Source of the DNA: Dactylis glomerata
Lineage: Eukaryota > Streptophyta > Magnoliopsida > Poales > Poaceae
DNA: 64,000 nucleotides
NCBI GenBank assembly: GCA_007115705.1
Contig: QXEO01000553.1
Location: forward strand, 11,954,491 to 12,018,490
Direction of reading: 5' to 3'
Under the pieces are notes generated by a model that saw only the letters and a list, made by a program, of their open reading frames with translations, did no database searches and had not been told where the DNA came from. This document shows, in pieces, positions 33,279 to 44,792 of this stretch. The position numbers were made by a program, and so were the translations under genes. Positions within the stretch are counted from its first letter, which is position 1. Each line of letters starts with the position of its first letter.

Positions 33279-34961
33279 GCCACTCAAGTCAAGCCATCTA
33301 ACTTGATGCATATCTGAATCCTATTTACTCAATTTGCAGGTTGCATAAAGGTTTATTAAACTGCATGATTTTATATTGCTAGAGCTCTTGTAGCAATTAT
33401 ATGGTTGGCTCAAGCTCCACAAGCCATTTGTTATCATCCTTCAAGATGACCCCTTTGAACACCTATTCATTATTATTGCCGTAGTGGCTTGTTGATTAGC
33501 AGCAAAGCCTTTGGAAAACCTCTAGTGGAGCCAAAAACTCTAGGATGGGAACACTCTCCGCAATGATTTCGAAAATGTTTTCGAAAACCTTGGAGTAGTA
33601 TCTACTCCACTGAAATGCTTTCAGATGATTTTGGAAAACAGAGTTTGACATGGGAGTTAAAGGAGTTGGTGGTTTTATAAAAGTGGCATTGTGTATAAGT
33701 GTTCGCCAAACCAATTAACCCGTGCAACCACATTACCCCAGTATGGGACAGGGCTTAGTTCGAAGTTTATCTGCTTTAGTGCAGGGAGCCTCATACTATA
33801 TAAGGGTCTGTAGGACCCCGGAATCCGGGTTGTCGCAAGTGGTGGGCAACAGCATAACGGGCCCGCCAATAGGCTACCCGTTTGGAAGACACTTGGGTTC
33901 TCCCGCCGTGGCACTGGAGCTACACTCGAGGAAATGGAGATAGGCTGCCAGGGTTTGCCGGGGAGGTTAACTCCACAGGGCAGGCACCCGTGCTAAGGTA
34001 GGTAGATGGAAGACTTTGTTCGATTATCCGAACCCCGCATACTAGTGTATGACGGACCGTGGTGGTATCCCGGCGGATCTATCGAATCTTGTGGGTAAAG
34101 TGTAAAACCTCTGCAGAGTGTAATCTATTCGAATAGCCGAGTCCTCGGTCATGGACGGTTGGAATGGCCATACTTAACCTGTGTCGATTTTTGGTTTTAC
34201 AAAATGTTTTCAGAAAAATGGAGTGTGTGCCGAACGGAGTACTTGGAGGGTACGGCCGTGGCACAGATGTGGTTCAGAGTACTTGTAGGGTACTGCCGAG
34301 GAATTGGAGATGGTCATGTGTGATTGACCTGGTCTTATGAATGGAGATGGTCATGTTGGATTGACCTTGTTTATGAAAAGAAAAGGGTTTTCCCCCTTCC
34401 TAGAGATTTTACTAAAACTTGTTTTCTAAATGTTTTTAATAAAGATATAGAGATGTCGTAAGACATGCTATATCGACAAGAGAAACTATGTTTTTGAAAA
34501 GAAGCAAACTAGTTTAGGGCCTTCCCTTGCTACAACCAAAATGCATATCCAGTGTTCTTCCCTTAGATGGTTTGCGAGTACAATTCAAATGTACTCACGA
34601 CTTTGTCCCTGGCTATTAACTTGGTCAGACTATGGAGAAGACAATACGGAAGGGAGAAGGTGGTTATGATGACGCCTGTTTGAACTAGGAACGTCTCCCA
34701 GTCAGTTGCCTGTAGGGTAGTAGGCGTGACGTGGGTCATCAACGCTGCTTGGTATCTGCTGCTTAATTGTAAACTTGCCCTGCGTGGCAATATCATACTT
34801 GGTCATGTGACCCATTTGTAAGTATATTATTTGGTACTGTAAAGGATGATGTAATTCTATTATCAACTCGGATATGTGGATTCACGACACACTGATCATG
34901 GGATCATGAATTGGATGCATATCGGGTATTCCAGATGGGTAATCCGGGGTCCCCACAGAGT

Positions 34962-34975
34962 TGGCATCAGAGCCA
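34962..34975 (+). other. Primer binding site, LARD-like element
   Basis: TGGCATCAGAGCCA lies 4 nt after the 5' LTR. It differs at one base from TGGTATCAGAGC, the standard site for initiator-Met tRNA. Confidence 0.82.
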
Positions 34976-37294
34976 TCATGACTGTAGGAGACCTTAGTTA
35001 GCATGGGCATTAGATAGGAAAAGTAGTATTTTGCTAAGACTAATTGCAAATTTTATTCTCCTAAGTATCCAATAGTATGGTTTATACCTTACTTACCCTT
35101 TCAAAACTTCTAAACTTACCTCTCTAATTTTTCCAGGATTTTAAAGATTTTACTTTCCTGTCTTTCCCACTTCAAATTTAAATAATGGACGTTATACCCC
35201 AGTTAGACCTGAAGCTTAGCAACATAGGATGAAGCAAATATTCAGAAGGACATCTTGAAACTCCCCAACCGCGAAGAAAGAAGAGTGTTGACAATTATTT
35301 TGCCTTTGGTTAACCCCAATGGCTCTGTCAAGAAGCAGACCTTGTTCCTCCCTGGACTCGCACCTTTGCAGTCGCTAAGGACCAAGTTCTCGGTTGCTTG
35401 GCTAGAAATTTTTAGGTCTGGCACGAGACATCATCGCATATGAGGGACTTCCACAACCTTTCCGAAGACCTCACATCCGTGTAATGTGAGCAAGAGTACC
35501 TACAAGATCTGCACTTCCGAACTCAATGTCAACAGTTCAACAACACTGTGGCTACCTCATCGACTACCATCAATCTCAACTGAAGCGAGAGTCAAGCAAA
35601 TGAAGGAGTCAACAACTATGACCAACCATGACCCTAGGATGAATAGGATAAGCTCATTTGTCTCATATGAGCTATTCCCAACTACCGCGAGTATTAGGCG
35701 TCGTTGGTACTTGAAGTACCTCGTGTGATTTTTGCAATTGTTTGTTGATTGCCTTGTGTGTTCTAGATATTTTCTGCAGTTGCCTTATGGGTTTCTTGAG
35801 TGTGTGATGTTACATGGTGCTTGTGCTTGTTTTTGGCCTCCCGGCCTTAAAAACCCACTGGTTTGTAAAACCCAATTAGGAAACCTCACTAAAATGTGTT
35901 TTCCCTCTCACCTATTTATGTCAGCTCGAGTAGCATATGTAAGGTATTAGGAAAACACTAACTCTAACCTTGATAATAGTGGGTTGTGACTCTTCTCGCA
36001 ACACATACCCGAGATCTCATACAACAGTTTGTGCTGAGTGTCTCAAGCTTCGTCAAGACCTCTCTACAACATCAGGGAAGCAGAAGATAGGCCCGCCTGG
36101 ACTACAAAGGACTTCTAGAAGACAAAGATTTCACCAACCCGGATCGCCTAACCTTAAATCTAGAGTTATGCTAACATTGATGATACTTTCTTAACACCCT
36201 AACACTTGCTAATCTTCTAAGAAGCCAACTAACATGGAGCATGGAAGTATCAAAGCCAAGACTAACATTCGAAGATCAACCCGTTATCGTCATTTGAAGC
36301 CCGAAGACCCACGTGCTTGATCTCCATTGAGCAAATAGAAGGATGAAGACTCTCCAAAATCAAGCCATCTATGTCGATTGTGCATTTAGGAGATATCCTT
36401 GGAGGTAGCAACAAGAAGAAGTGAAGAATTTTCTAACTAACTCACTTGCTCGTTCAAATTTTGACGGGTTTGAACCAAAACTGACTTATGCCACGGGTCA
36501 AAATCCACATGAAGATTCCTCGAAAGATGAAGTCAACTCAAGGTATACCAATATACGTCAAGATCCTCATGGCTACGAGAAGATGGAGAAGCAAGAAGAT
36601 CTTCAATAGTCTCCACCAACCCGAAGGCAAGAAGAAATAGATCATTGACTACTGGAAGACACACCCTTGGTGGTGCACCGCCACCTGAAGCGTTTTCAGC
36701 TCAAGCTCAAGACGACCCAAAAATAATGGTTTCTATTAGGACTAACCTACGCCTGGGTAGTTAGGAAGCGTAGGAGACTAAGTTGACAGATTTGGCGGGC
36801 CTATCAAAATCGAAGCATAAATGCTCTTGTCTTCCCTCCTCAAAGGACGGCAAGATCGAGATTAAAGGTCTACACCAACAACAAGCTTCAAGGCACGGCA
36901 CTAGGATTTGAAGACTCCATCAAGCCACCCGAAAGGAGAAACGGCCCCAAGCCAACAAAAGCTACCCGAGAAGCCTCGACTCTTCAAGACATCAATTTGC
37001 AAGCTGAAAACCTTCTAACTCTCAAAGAATCTTTCCGGACACACTAGATAGCCTAACCCCGCTAACCTTAAAAATGTCTCGATGAGGTTTCGACAGGATA
37101 CTTTTAGCAACATCAACTCCTTAGCCATCAACTTCAGCAACTGAAGACGATCTACACCTTCGGCAAAAGAAAGTCTTTGATGCAACTCAAAGTATCACCG
37201 GTGGGTTGGAAGAGCAACCATTGAGGCCTAACTCTAACTTAATCTCAGCACCTCTTACTACTACGCTTAGGAATCTCGGGACAAGATTCTGTTT
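34976..37294 (+). other. LARD-like element, non-coding internal domain
   Basis: 2.3 kb with only short ORFs (the longest about 80 codons) and none resembling gag, protease, reverse transcriptase, RNase H or integrase. The element must have relied on proteins from another element. Confidence 0.75.
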
Positions 37295-37308
37295 AAGGGG
37301 GTAAGAGC
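37295..37308 (+). other. Polypurine tract, LARD-like element
   Basis: AAGGGGGTAAGAGC directly before the 3' LTR start TGTAAC, the plus-strand priming site for reverse transcription. Confidence 0.8.
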
Positions 37309-37930
37309 TGTAACACCCCACTTTTTGTAACCCTGTTTAAGCTGAGTTTGGTAATGCAAAAATGAGGGCCAACAAAAACTTTTTGTGCTTAATCAGATTT
37401 ACTGGAGTATCTTGCATGATTCCCTTGTATGATATGTGATTGTTGCTTTTAAGTTGCTTGTTGTATAAGAATATGGACCAACCCCTCCTATTTCCAATGG
37501 TTTGACTCTATGTGATGGGTTGACTTGGTGTGACCTGGTGACTTTGATTGAGTTCCTTGTGTGTAGCTATGATCTACAGGTAGGCCTATGGCCTAACCTA
37601 TCTAAAGCACACCAAATTATAAGGTGGTTAGTGGCGATGTTCTTACAAATTGCTTTCAATATATCTTCTATATAAAACCTAATTTTGATGTTTCCCTCTT
37701 TGTAAAACCCTCAACTATATTCCTTATGGAAGGAGTATTTATTTTCAAAACTCAAGTTTATAAAAAAAAATTAGAAATGAGATTCCCTCTTTATGAGCAC
37801 TCATTTCATTTTTCAATATCTTCTATAAAAGTATTTTCCGAACTACTTTTCCTTTTTACAAAGATAGGAGAAATGGGAAGAATACCTCTCTGGTATTATT
37901 TTTGTCTCTGAAAATTATGGGAATAGTACC
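37309..37930 (+). repeat. LARD-like element, 3' LTR, first part
   Basis: Matches 29384-30004. Interrupted at 37930 by the inner Sabrina-like element; GTACC (37926-37930) is the target duplication. Confidence 0.93.
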
Positions 37931-39596
37931 TGATGCTCCAAGTGAATGTGGCTTCAGACTGTCCTTGTGCGTGGTGAATAACCAGCCCGTTGGGAACCCC
38001 AAGAGGAAGGTATGATGAGTGCAGCAACAAGTTTTCCCTCAGTTTAAGAAACCAAGGTTTATCGAACAGGAGAAGAGAGACAATGACGGCTGAAGGTGAT
38101 GCTTGCTAGTTCGCGACAGCAGCGGACAATTTATATATGGCGCCTCGTCCAAGCTTTGCTTGCTAGCTTCAACGTGGAACCTGCACACACACAAACAAAT
38201 ACTTTGCTCCCAACTTGCGATGAGGTTGTCAATCTCACCGGTTTGCTTGAAACAAAGGTTATGAGTGTATCGAGTGGAAAACAATATAGTATGCGAGTAA
38301 AATAAACAGTACGAGTAAAGTAAACAGGTGATAGCAATATGATGTAAATAGGACCGGGGTCCACAGTTCACTAGTGGTGTCTCTCCATAGATAAAATAGC
38401 ACATGCTGGGTAAACAAATTACAGTTGGGCAATTGATAGAATAAAGATAACGTGATATGTCAAGAAGATCACTATGAGATTTACTCTGGGCATTACAACA
38501 AAATACATAGACCGCCATCCAACTGCATGTATGACTAATAATCCACTTGTGGTGAATCAATCCGAGAACTCCACAAGTATTAAGTTGCGAACAACAGATA
38601 ATTGCATTAAGCAAAGTGTGTAATGTAAACAAAGCATATGCCCTTGAGCATATGAATGTTGTTTTCTCTCTAGTAGCAACAGCACATCTACCACCTTAGA
38701 GGTTTCTGTCACTCCCCCAGGTGAAATAGAGGCATGAACCCACTATCGAGCATAAATACCCCCTCTTGGAGTCACTAGCAACTACTCGGCCAAGATAGCT
38801 ACTAACAACGGAGAGCATGCAAGATCATAAACAACATAGAGATAACAAAAGATATAATTCAGTACAGCAACTTAATCATAAACACCAATATTCATCGGAT
38901 CCCAACAAACCAAACATGTATAATTACATAACGGTGATCTCAATCATGTAGGGCAGCTCATGAGATCTAAACATGAAGCACAAGGTGGAGAAGACAACCA
39001 TCTAGCTACTGCTATGGACCCATAGTCCAAGGTAGACTACTCACTCATCGCTCCGGAGGCAAGCATGGCGATGAAGAAGACCTCCAGTGGCGATTCCCCT
39101 CTCCGGCAGGGTGCCGGGAAGAGCTTCTGGACCCTCCCGATCTTCGGGTCGACGGCGGCGGCGGATCGCGATGTATTCTGGAAAACTGATCGGGCACTTA
39201 GGTTTTTCTCGTCGGGGGGTCTTTATAGGCGAAGGGTCGATGTCAGAGGAGGGGCCAGGCGCCCTCACGTGGGCCCGGCGCGGCCAGGGGGCTGGCCACG
39301 CCACCCACGCGTGTGGGGCCCTGGTGGCTCCCCTCCGACACTTCTTCGGATCTCTGGAAGCTTCCGGGAAAAATAAGACTTCAGGAACTTGTTTCGTCCA
39401 ATTCTGAGAATATTTCCTATGTATCACTTCTGAAACACAAAAACAGCAGAAAACAGGAAACTGGCACTGTGGCACTTGTTAATAGGTTAGTTCCGGAAAA
39501 TGCATAAAAGTGCCACTAAGTGTAACGAAACAATAGGCAAATGGTGTAAAACAAGCATGGAGCATCAAAAATTATAGATACGTTTGAGACGTATCA
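37931..39596 (-). repeat. Inner retrotransposon, 3' LTR (left)
   Basis: 1,666 bp. By eye about 20 differences from 44793-46457, roughly 1.2%. A CTATAAAG box lies on the minus strand at 39221-39228. Confidence 0.95.
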
Positions 39597-39615
39597 AGCA
39601 TCCCCAAGCTTAACT
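39597..39615 (-). other. Polypurine tract, inner retrotransposon
   Basis: On the minus strand GGAGTTAAGCTTGGGGATGC lies directly before the 3' LTR. The same tract occurs in the outer element at 52446. Confidence 0.8.
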
Positions 39616-42534
39616 CCTGCTCGTCCTCGAGTAGGTAAGTGATAACAAAAGAATAATTTTTGAGGTGACATGCACCTACACAATCTTGATCATATATGTA
39701 AGCATTGGTGAGCTGGGATCAATAGAACTTAAAACATGGGCATGAAGATATAATCATGACAATAAGAACTTAGCAACCATGTTGTAAACATGCAAATGAA
39801 CACAAACAAAAGATCATGATAATGAAACAATGAAAGTCAAACGTGTGTTCAAATCATAAGGAAAAACATACAAAAGGTTTTCAGCTTGTCCTTCAAAGAG
39901 AGCAAAACATAAATGCATAGGACACCTTCAAGTTTAAGAGGGCGACTAGATACAAATAATTTAAGAACAAGTGAAACCAACAATATGAATCAATCAATGA
40001 ACTTTGGGACAATGCATATCATACTAAGAATGACAACTATGCTCTCTTAATGGTGCATAAAGAAAGAAAGTGGTGACTCAACATAAAAGTAAAAGAAAGG
40101 CCCTTCGCAGAGGGAAGCAGTGATTGCAAGTTTTATAACCTTCAAAAATTATGGTACTTACCGGCTTTGAGCTCTCATTGCCCCCATCATAAGCATCTTT
40201 AATGGTTAAAGTTAATGCGAGAACAATTATGATGCATATGCTTGACAAATCATAAGTTGAAAACCACGTGCCCCGTGAATACGAGTACCCAAACCTCATG
40301 CTACTTTACTTAGAGTCCCAAGCAAGGCTCTTGTCATTGTAAGTATATGCATATCATTGAAAACCGCCAATGGGGTACCTCCGTGCCCGATGACATGGAA
40401 CAAGCCCACACCAAAATGACAGGACAAGCAGACAATGAACACCTCGACATCTCTTTTATTTGCTATATTGTTTAGCTTTTTATTGTGAGATGCGTCGTCG
40501 AATGTTCACCATGGGTATGCTGCAAATTTCCACCATGAATTATGCATGGCTTAGATTGGCGGCCCGGTGTTTCCCTAACACATATCCAAACTCCATGATC
40601 CCAACAAGATTCCCAATTCATTTCACACCGCGGGCATCCATAAACAAAAGATCATGATATCAACTCAAATAAGAAATGCAATGTTGAAAGCTTGCCCCAT
40701 GACAGCATGGCTGGGCTAGAATCCAACTTACAACTTGCAAGCATAACAACTCAACATAAGAGACCACAATGTCAAATTTTTAAGAACAGGAAAAAGTAAA
40801 GTGTGCCTTCCGGTTCGTGAGAGCTTTACTAACCGAATTTCGCATAACACTGGTAAGAGTTTAATTTGAAGAGAAAATAAAAGCAAGTCAAATTTACTTG
40901 GAATAGCAAATTGCTAGTAGGTATGTATGGTGGACACTTTGGAAAACTTTGGCTTTTAGGAGTTGGATGCACGAGTAGAGCTCATACTCAGTAGAAGGTG
41001 AGGGCTAGCAAAAGACTGGGAGCGACCAACTAAGAGAGCAATAATGGCCATAATCATGCAAAGCGACAAAGCGACATTAAAAGAAGCATACGATGGCATC
41101 AAAAGTCAAAAACTAAATGATCATGAAGGCTATTGGCGACTTTGTAAGAGTCTAACATGTGTGAGCATGCGCCAAGTCAACCCAAATAAAGCATCAAGGA
41201 GAAAACCAAAATAATGCTTTCATACAATAAAAACAACGCATGATTTTTTTCAAAGGCTCATTAAGCAATCTCAGTTATTTGAGACAAGTCATGCTACAGC
41301 AAAACCACTAAGCATACTATCAAAAAGACATCAAGCATGACATGAAAAAGCCTAAGCCGCAGTCTACACAAGCTCCTTCTTGTACTACTATTTTGCACAA
41401 AGCTTTTTGTCTTTTCCAACACCATTTGAAATTTTTATAAACACCTCTTTTGATGAAAACCAATAAAGATCAATGGCAAAAATACACCTTGATGAAAAGA
41501 TATGACAAGATCTGAACGCAAATCAAGGCGAAAACAAAAACCAAAAGCAGTAGCAGAAAAAGAAGAACACTAGATAAACGATAAGAGTGAAAAACTGAGT
41601 GTTCTTTGCAAATGAAAACAAGCACATCTCCTCCAAAGGAAATTTGTTGGGGTCCAACCATTTATTGCAGCAAACAAACAAACTAAACCAACTAAGAAAA
41701 CTAAAACAACTGACGCTCCAAGAAAAACACATAGTGCATGAAGCAATAAAAATATAGTGTTTTGAAAGGTGACCTGATTTTTGCCGATGAAGAAGGGGTG
41801 CCTCGGGGGCATCCCCAAGCTTTGACGCTTGTACTTCTTGGAAATTTCTTGGGGTGATGCATGGGCATCCCCAAGCTTGAGATTTTGTCCATTCTTCAAC
41901 TCATCTCATCATTCTCCAATCCCTACACTTGAAAACTTCCTTCATACAAAACTAAACACAAATCTATTAGCAACATTAGTGCAAGCATAACATATAATCA
42001 ATCCTCTATTTGCTTCAGGTTTCAACTCAAAACCACCACATATATAGCATATACTACTGTAGCAACCTCCCCAAAAGTTCCATGATCAAAAGAACTCAAA
42101 AGAAAGCTTTAAAGTGGCTAACACAAATATTGGCAGAAATCTGTCAAAACTGAACAGCTGACAAAGGTCGAATTTTTGAGGGATTTTCTGTTGCTCAAAT
42201 CAAAAAGTGTTCAACTAAGAAAAGTTTGGATATAACCTGGGGCATATGCACAAGAAATCGCAGGTCCAAAAGATAAACAGAGAATTTTCACGAATTTTTA
42301 CGGTGCAGCACCGAAAACAGTTTCAGGACAGCAACATCCCCAAATCTTTACCTCACTCAAATTAGAGGCTTCTCTTGGCACAAAAACGAAATAAACAAGA
42401 TAAGGAGCGGTCATTACAGTAGTAATGACTTCCAAGACTCAAATAAAAGAAAAAGTACTGAAAAGAAAACATTGGGTTATCTCCCAAGAGTGCTTTTCTT
42501 TAACGCCTTTGAGCTAGGCGCAGAAAAGTGTGAA
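39616..42534 (-). other. Inner retrotransposon, non-coding region in place of pol
   Basis: About 2.9 kb with no supported ORF on either strand and no similarity to reverse transcriptase, RNase H or integrase. The homologous stretch of the outer element (52465-55351) is equally non-coding, so loss of pol predates both copies. Confidence 0.8.
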
Positions 42535-44598
42535 TCAAGTAATATCAAGAGATGAAGCATCAAGCTCATAATTTGCTCTAAGAATAGAGTCAAAAAGTAA
42601 TTTATTTATTTTCCTAGGGAAGTGTTCCATACCTTTCTTAAGTGGGAATTGATACTTAATAGTGCCTTCCCTCATATCAATGATAGCACCTAGAGTTCGA
42701 AGAAAGGGTCTTCCCAAAATAATAGGACATGAAGCATGGCATTCAACGTCCATAATAAGAAAATCAACAGGAACAAGGTTATTGTTAACCACAATAAGAA
42801 CATCATTAATCCTTCCCAAAGGTTTCTTCTTAGCAACATCAGCAATAGGAACATCAAAATAACACTTTTCAAGCGGTGGTAAATCAAGCATGTCATAAAT
42901 CTTTCTAGGCATGATAGAAATACTAGCACCTAGATCACATAAAGCATGGCAATCATAACCATTAACATGCATATCAATGATGGGTTCCCAACCATCTTCT
43001 AACTTCTTGGGAACAGAAGCTTTTTGCTTCAACTTTTCATCCCTAATCTTTATAAGAGCATTGGTAATATGCTTAGTAAAAGCAATATTTAAAGAACTAG
43101 CATTGGGAGTCAAAGCAAGCTTTTGCAAGAACAAAATTACTTCAGATATATTGCAGCCATCAACATCAAAATCATTAAAAGAAATAGAGCTATCATCTTC
43201 CACACTCCGGAAAATTTCAGCACTCTTTTGAGAAAAAGTTTTGGCAGTTTTAGGCTTTTTAACACAAGGAGTGGGAGTTTTCTCTACACCAATCAAAGTA
43301 AGAGGATTGTTACCAGTAGGAGCAGCATCATTAGAGGTAGTAATAGTACATACCTTCATTTCTCTAGCCATCTCATCTTCTCTTTCCCACCTGGCATGCA
43401 ATTCCGCTAACAATCTAATATTTTCATCAATTCCAACTTGGATAGCATTAGCGGCAGCAACAACATTGCTCACTTTCACATCGTTAGGAAACACTTTTAG
43501 TTTCAAAAGTTCAACATCATGAGCAAGGCTATCAACTTTAGAAGTAAGAATATCAATTTTGCCTAACTTTTCCTCAACAGACTTGTTAAAAGCAGTTTGC
43601 TTACCGATGAAATCCTTGAGCATTACCTCAAGCTCAGAGGGCGCGGCCCTAGTGTTGTTGTGGGAATTACCATAAGAGTCACCATAACCATTACCATTGG
43701 TAGAAGGATACGGCCTATAATTGTTACTAGCAAAATTGTTCCTATAAGCATTGTTGTTAAAATTATTGTTTCTAATGAAATTCACATCAACATGCTCTTC
43801 TTGAGCAACCAGAGAGGCTAAAGGAACATTATTAGGATCAATATGAGTCCTATCATTAGCAAGCATAGCCATAATGGTATCAATCTTATCATTCAAGGAA
43901 GAGGTTTCCTCAACAGAATTTACCTTCTTACCTTGTGGAGCTCTCTCGGTGTGCCATTCAGAATAATTTACCATCATGTTGTCGAGTAGATTTGATGCGG
44001 CGCCCAAGGTAAGGGACATAAAAGTGCCTCCAGCAGCTGAATCAAGTAGGTTCCTTGAAGAAAAATTCAGTCCTGCATAAAAAGTTTGGATAATCATCCA
44101 AGTAGTCAGTCCATGAGTGGGGCAATTCTTTATCATAGATTTCATTCTTTCCCAAGCTTGAGCAACATGTTCATTATCAAACTGAGTAAACTTCATAATA
44201 TTGCTACGCAAAGCTATAATCTTAGCAGGAGGATAGTATCTACCAATAAAAGCATCCTTACACTTAGCCCATGAATCAATACTATTCTTAGTCAAAGACA
44301 GCAACCAATCTTTAGCTTTTCCTCTCAAAGAAAAAGGAAACAACTTGAGCTTAATAATATCACTATCAACATCCTTATATTTCTGCATCTCACATAGCTC
44401 AACAAAATTGTTGAGATGAGCTGCAGCATCTTCAGTACCAGCACCAGAAAATTGCTCTTTCATAACAAGGTTCAATAAAGCAGGCTTAATCTCATAAAAG
44501 TTTGCAGCAGGAACAGATGGTGCAATAGGAATGCAGATAAAATCACTATTGTTTGTGCTAGTAAAGTCACACAACTTGGTGTTTTCAGGATTGGCCAT
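42535..44598 (-). CDS. Gag-protease polyprotein, intact (Athila/Sabrina-like)
   Basis: 687 codons from the ATG at 44598 to TGA, with no interruption. Residues about 60-190 form a retrotransposon gag domain (HLNNFVELCEMQKY, then LFPFSLRGKAKDWLLSL and CKDAFIGRYYPP). An Asn-rich linker follows (NNFNNNAYRNNFASNNYRPY), with no CCHC knuckle seen. A coiled-coil-like segment (KSVEEKLGKIDILTSKVDSL) comes next. Near residue 554 is a pepsin-type protease motif, CDLGASISIMP, with DLG in place of the common DTG/DSG. The closing ILGRPFLRTLGAIIDM lies near 628-643. DLGAS is usual in Athila-type elements. The protein forms the particle and matures it; the ORF stops right after the protease. Confidence 0.92.
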   Translation of the reverse strand: MANPENTKLCDFTSTNNSDFICIPIAPSVPAANFYEIKPALLNLVMKEQFSGAGTEDAAAHLNNFVELCEMQKYKDVDSDIIKLKLFPFSLRGKAKDWLLSLTKNSIDSWAKCKDAFIGRYYPPAKIIALRSNIMKFTQFDNEHVAQAWERMKSMIKNCPTHGLTTWMIIQTFYAGLNFSSRNLLDSAAGGTFMSLTLGAASNLLDNMMVNYSEWHTERAPQGKKVNSVEETSSLNDKIDTIMAMLANDRTHIDPNNVPLASLVAQEEHVDVNFIRNNNFNNNAYRNNFASNNYRPYPSTNGNGYGDSYGNSHNNTRAAPSELEVMLKDFIGKQTAFNKSVEEKLGKIDILTSKVDSLAHDVELLKLKVFPNDVKVSNVVAAANAIQVGIDENIRLLAELHARWEREDEMAREMKVCTITTSNDAAPTGNNPLTLIGVEKTPTPCVKKPKTAKTFSQKSAEIFRSVEDDSSISFNDFDVDGCNISEVILFLQKLALTPNASSLNIAFTKHITNALIKIRDEKLKQKASVPKKLEDGWEPIIDMHVNGYDCHALCDLGASISIMPRKIYDMLDLPPLEKCYFDVPIADVAKKKPLGRINDVLIVVNNNLVPVDFLIMDVECHASCPIILGRPFLRTLGAIIDMREGTIKYQFPLKKGMEHFPRKINKLLFDSILRANYELDASSLDIT

Positions 44599-44763
44599 TT
44601 CAGCAAAACGAAAGTAAACAAGTAAAAACAGCTACCAAGGATTCTAATTTTTTTGGGTTTTTGATAAAAAGCAATGCAGGTAAAATAAAATAAAGTAAAG
44701 CAAAACAAATAACAAAGTAAAGAATGTGTGTGCGAAGAACTCCCCTCGCAGAAGTCTTCTCTC

Positions 44764-44782
44764 TTCCCCGGCAACGGCGCCA
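44764..44782 (-). other. Primer binding site, inner retrotransposon
   Basis: On the minus strand TGGCGCCGTTGCCGGGGAA, about 10 nt after the 5' LTR. This is the tRNA-Asp-type primer site usual in Athila elements. Confidence 0.85.
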
Positions 44783-44792
44783 GAAAAGTAGC

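Larger units (their letters stand above)
29384..34957 (+). repeat. LARD-like element, 5' LTR
   Basis: 5,574 bp, TG...CA. It matches the split 3' LTR (37309-37930 plus 46463-51407) along its whole length. By eye the first 600 bp differ by roughly 3-4%. It contains an AT-rich first third, a TATA box near 31520, a GC-rich leader (31750-32160) and a donor/acceptor pair. No other gene is supported; the open stretch at 31060-31749 is Pro-rich and not protein-like. Confidence 0.93.

Noticed and set aside
38039..38632. 197-codon minus-strand ORF in the inner LTR (copy at 44900-45493)
   Set aside because: Lies wholly in the LTR, no domain, not kept in the outer element's LTRs.
39041..39475. 144-codon ORF around the LTR TATA box
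   Set aside because: GC-rich LTR promoter DNA; open frames on both strands and repeated in each LTR.
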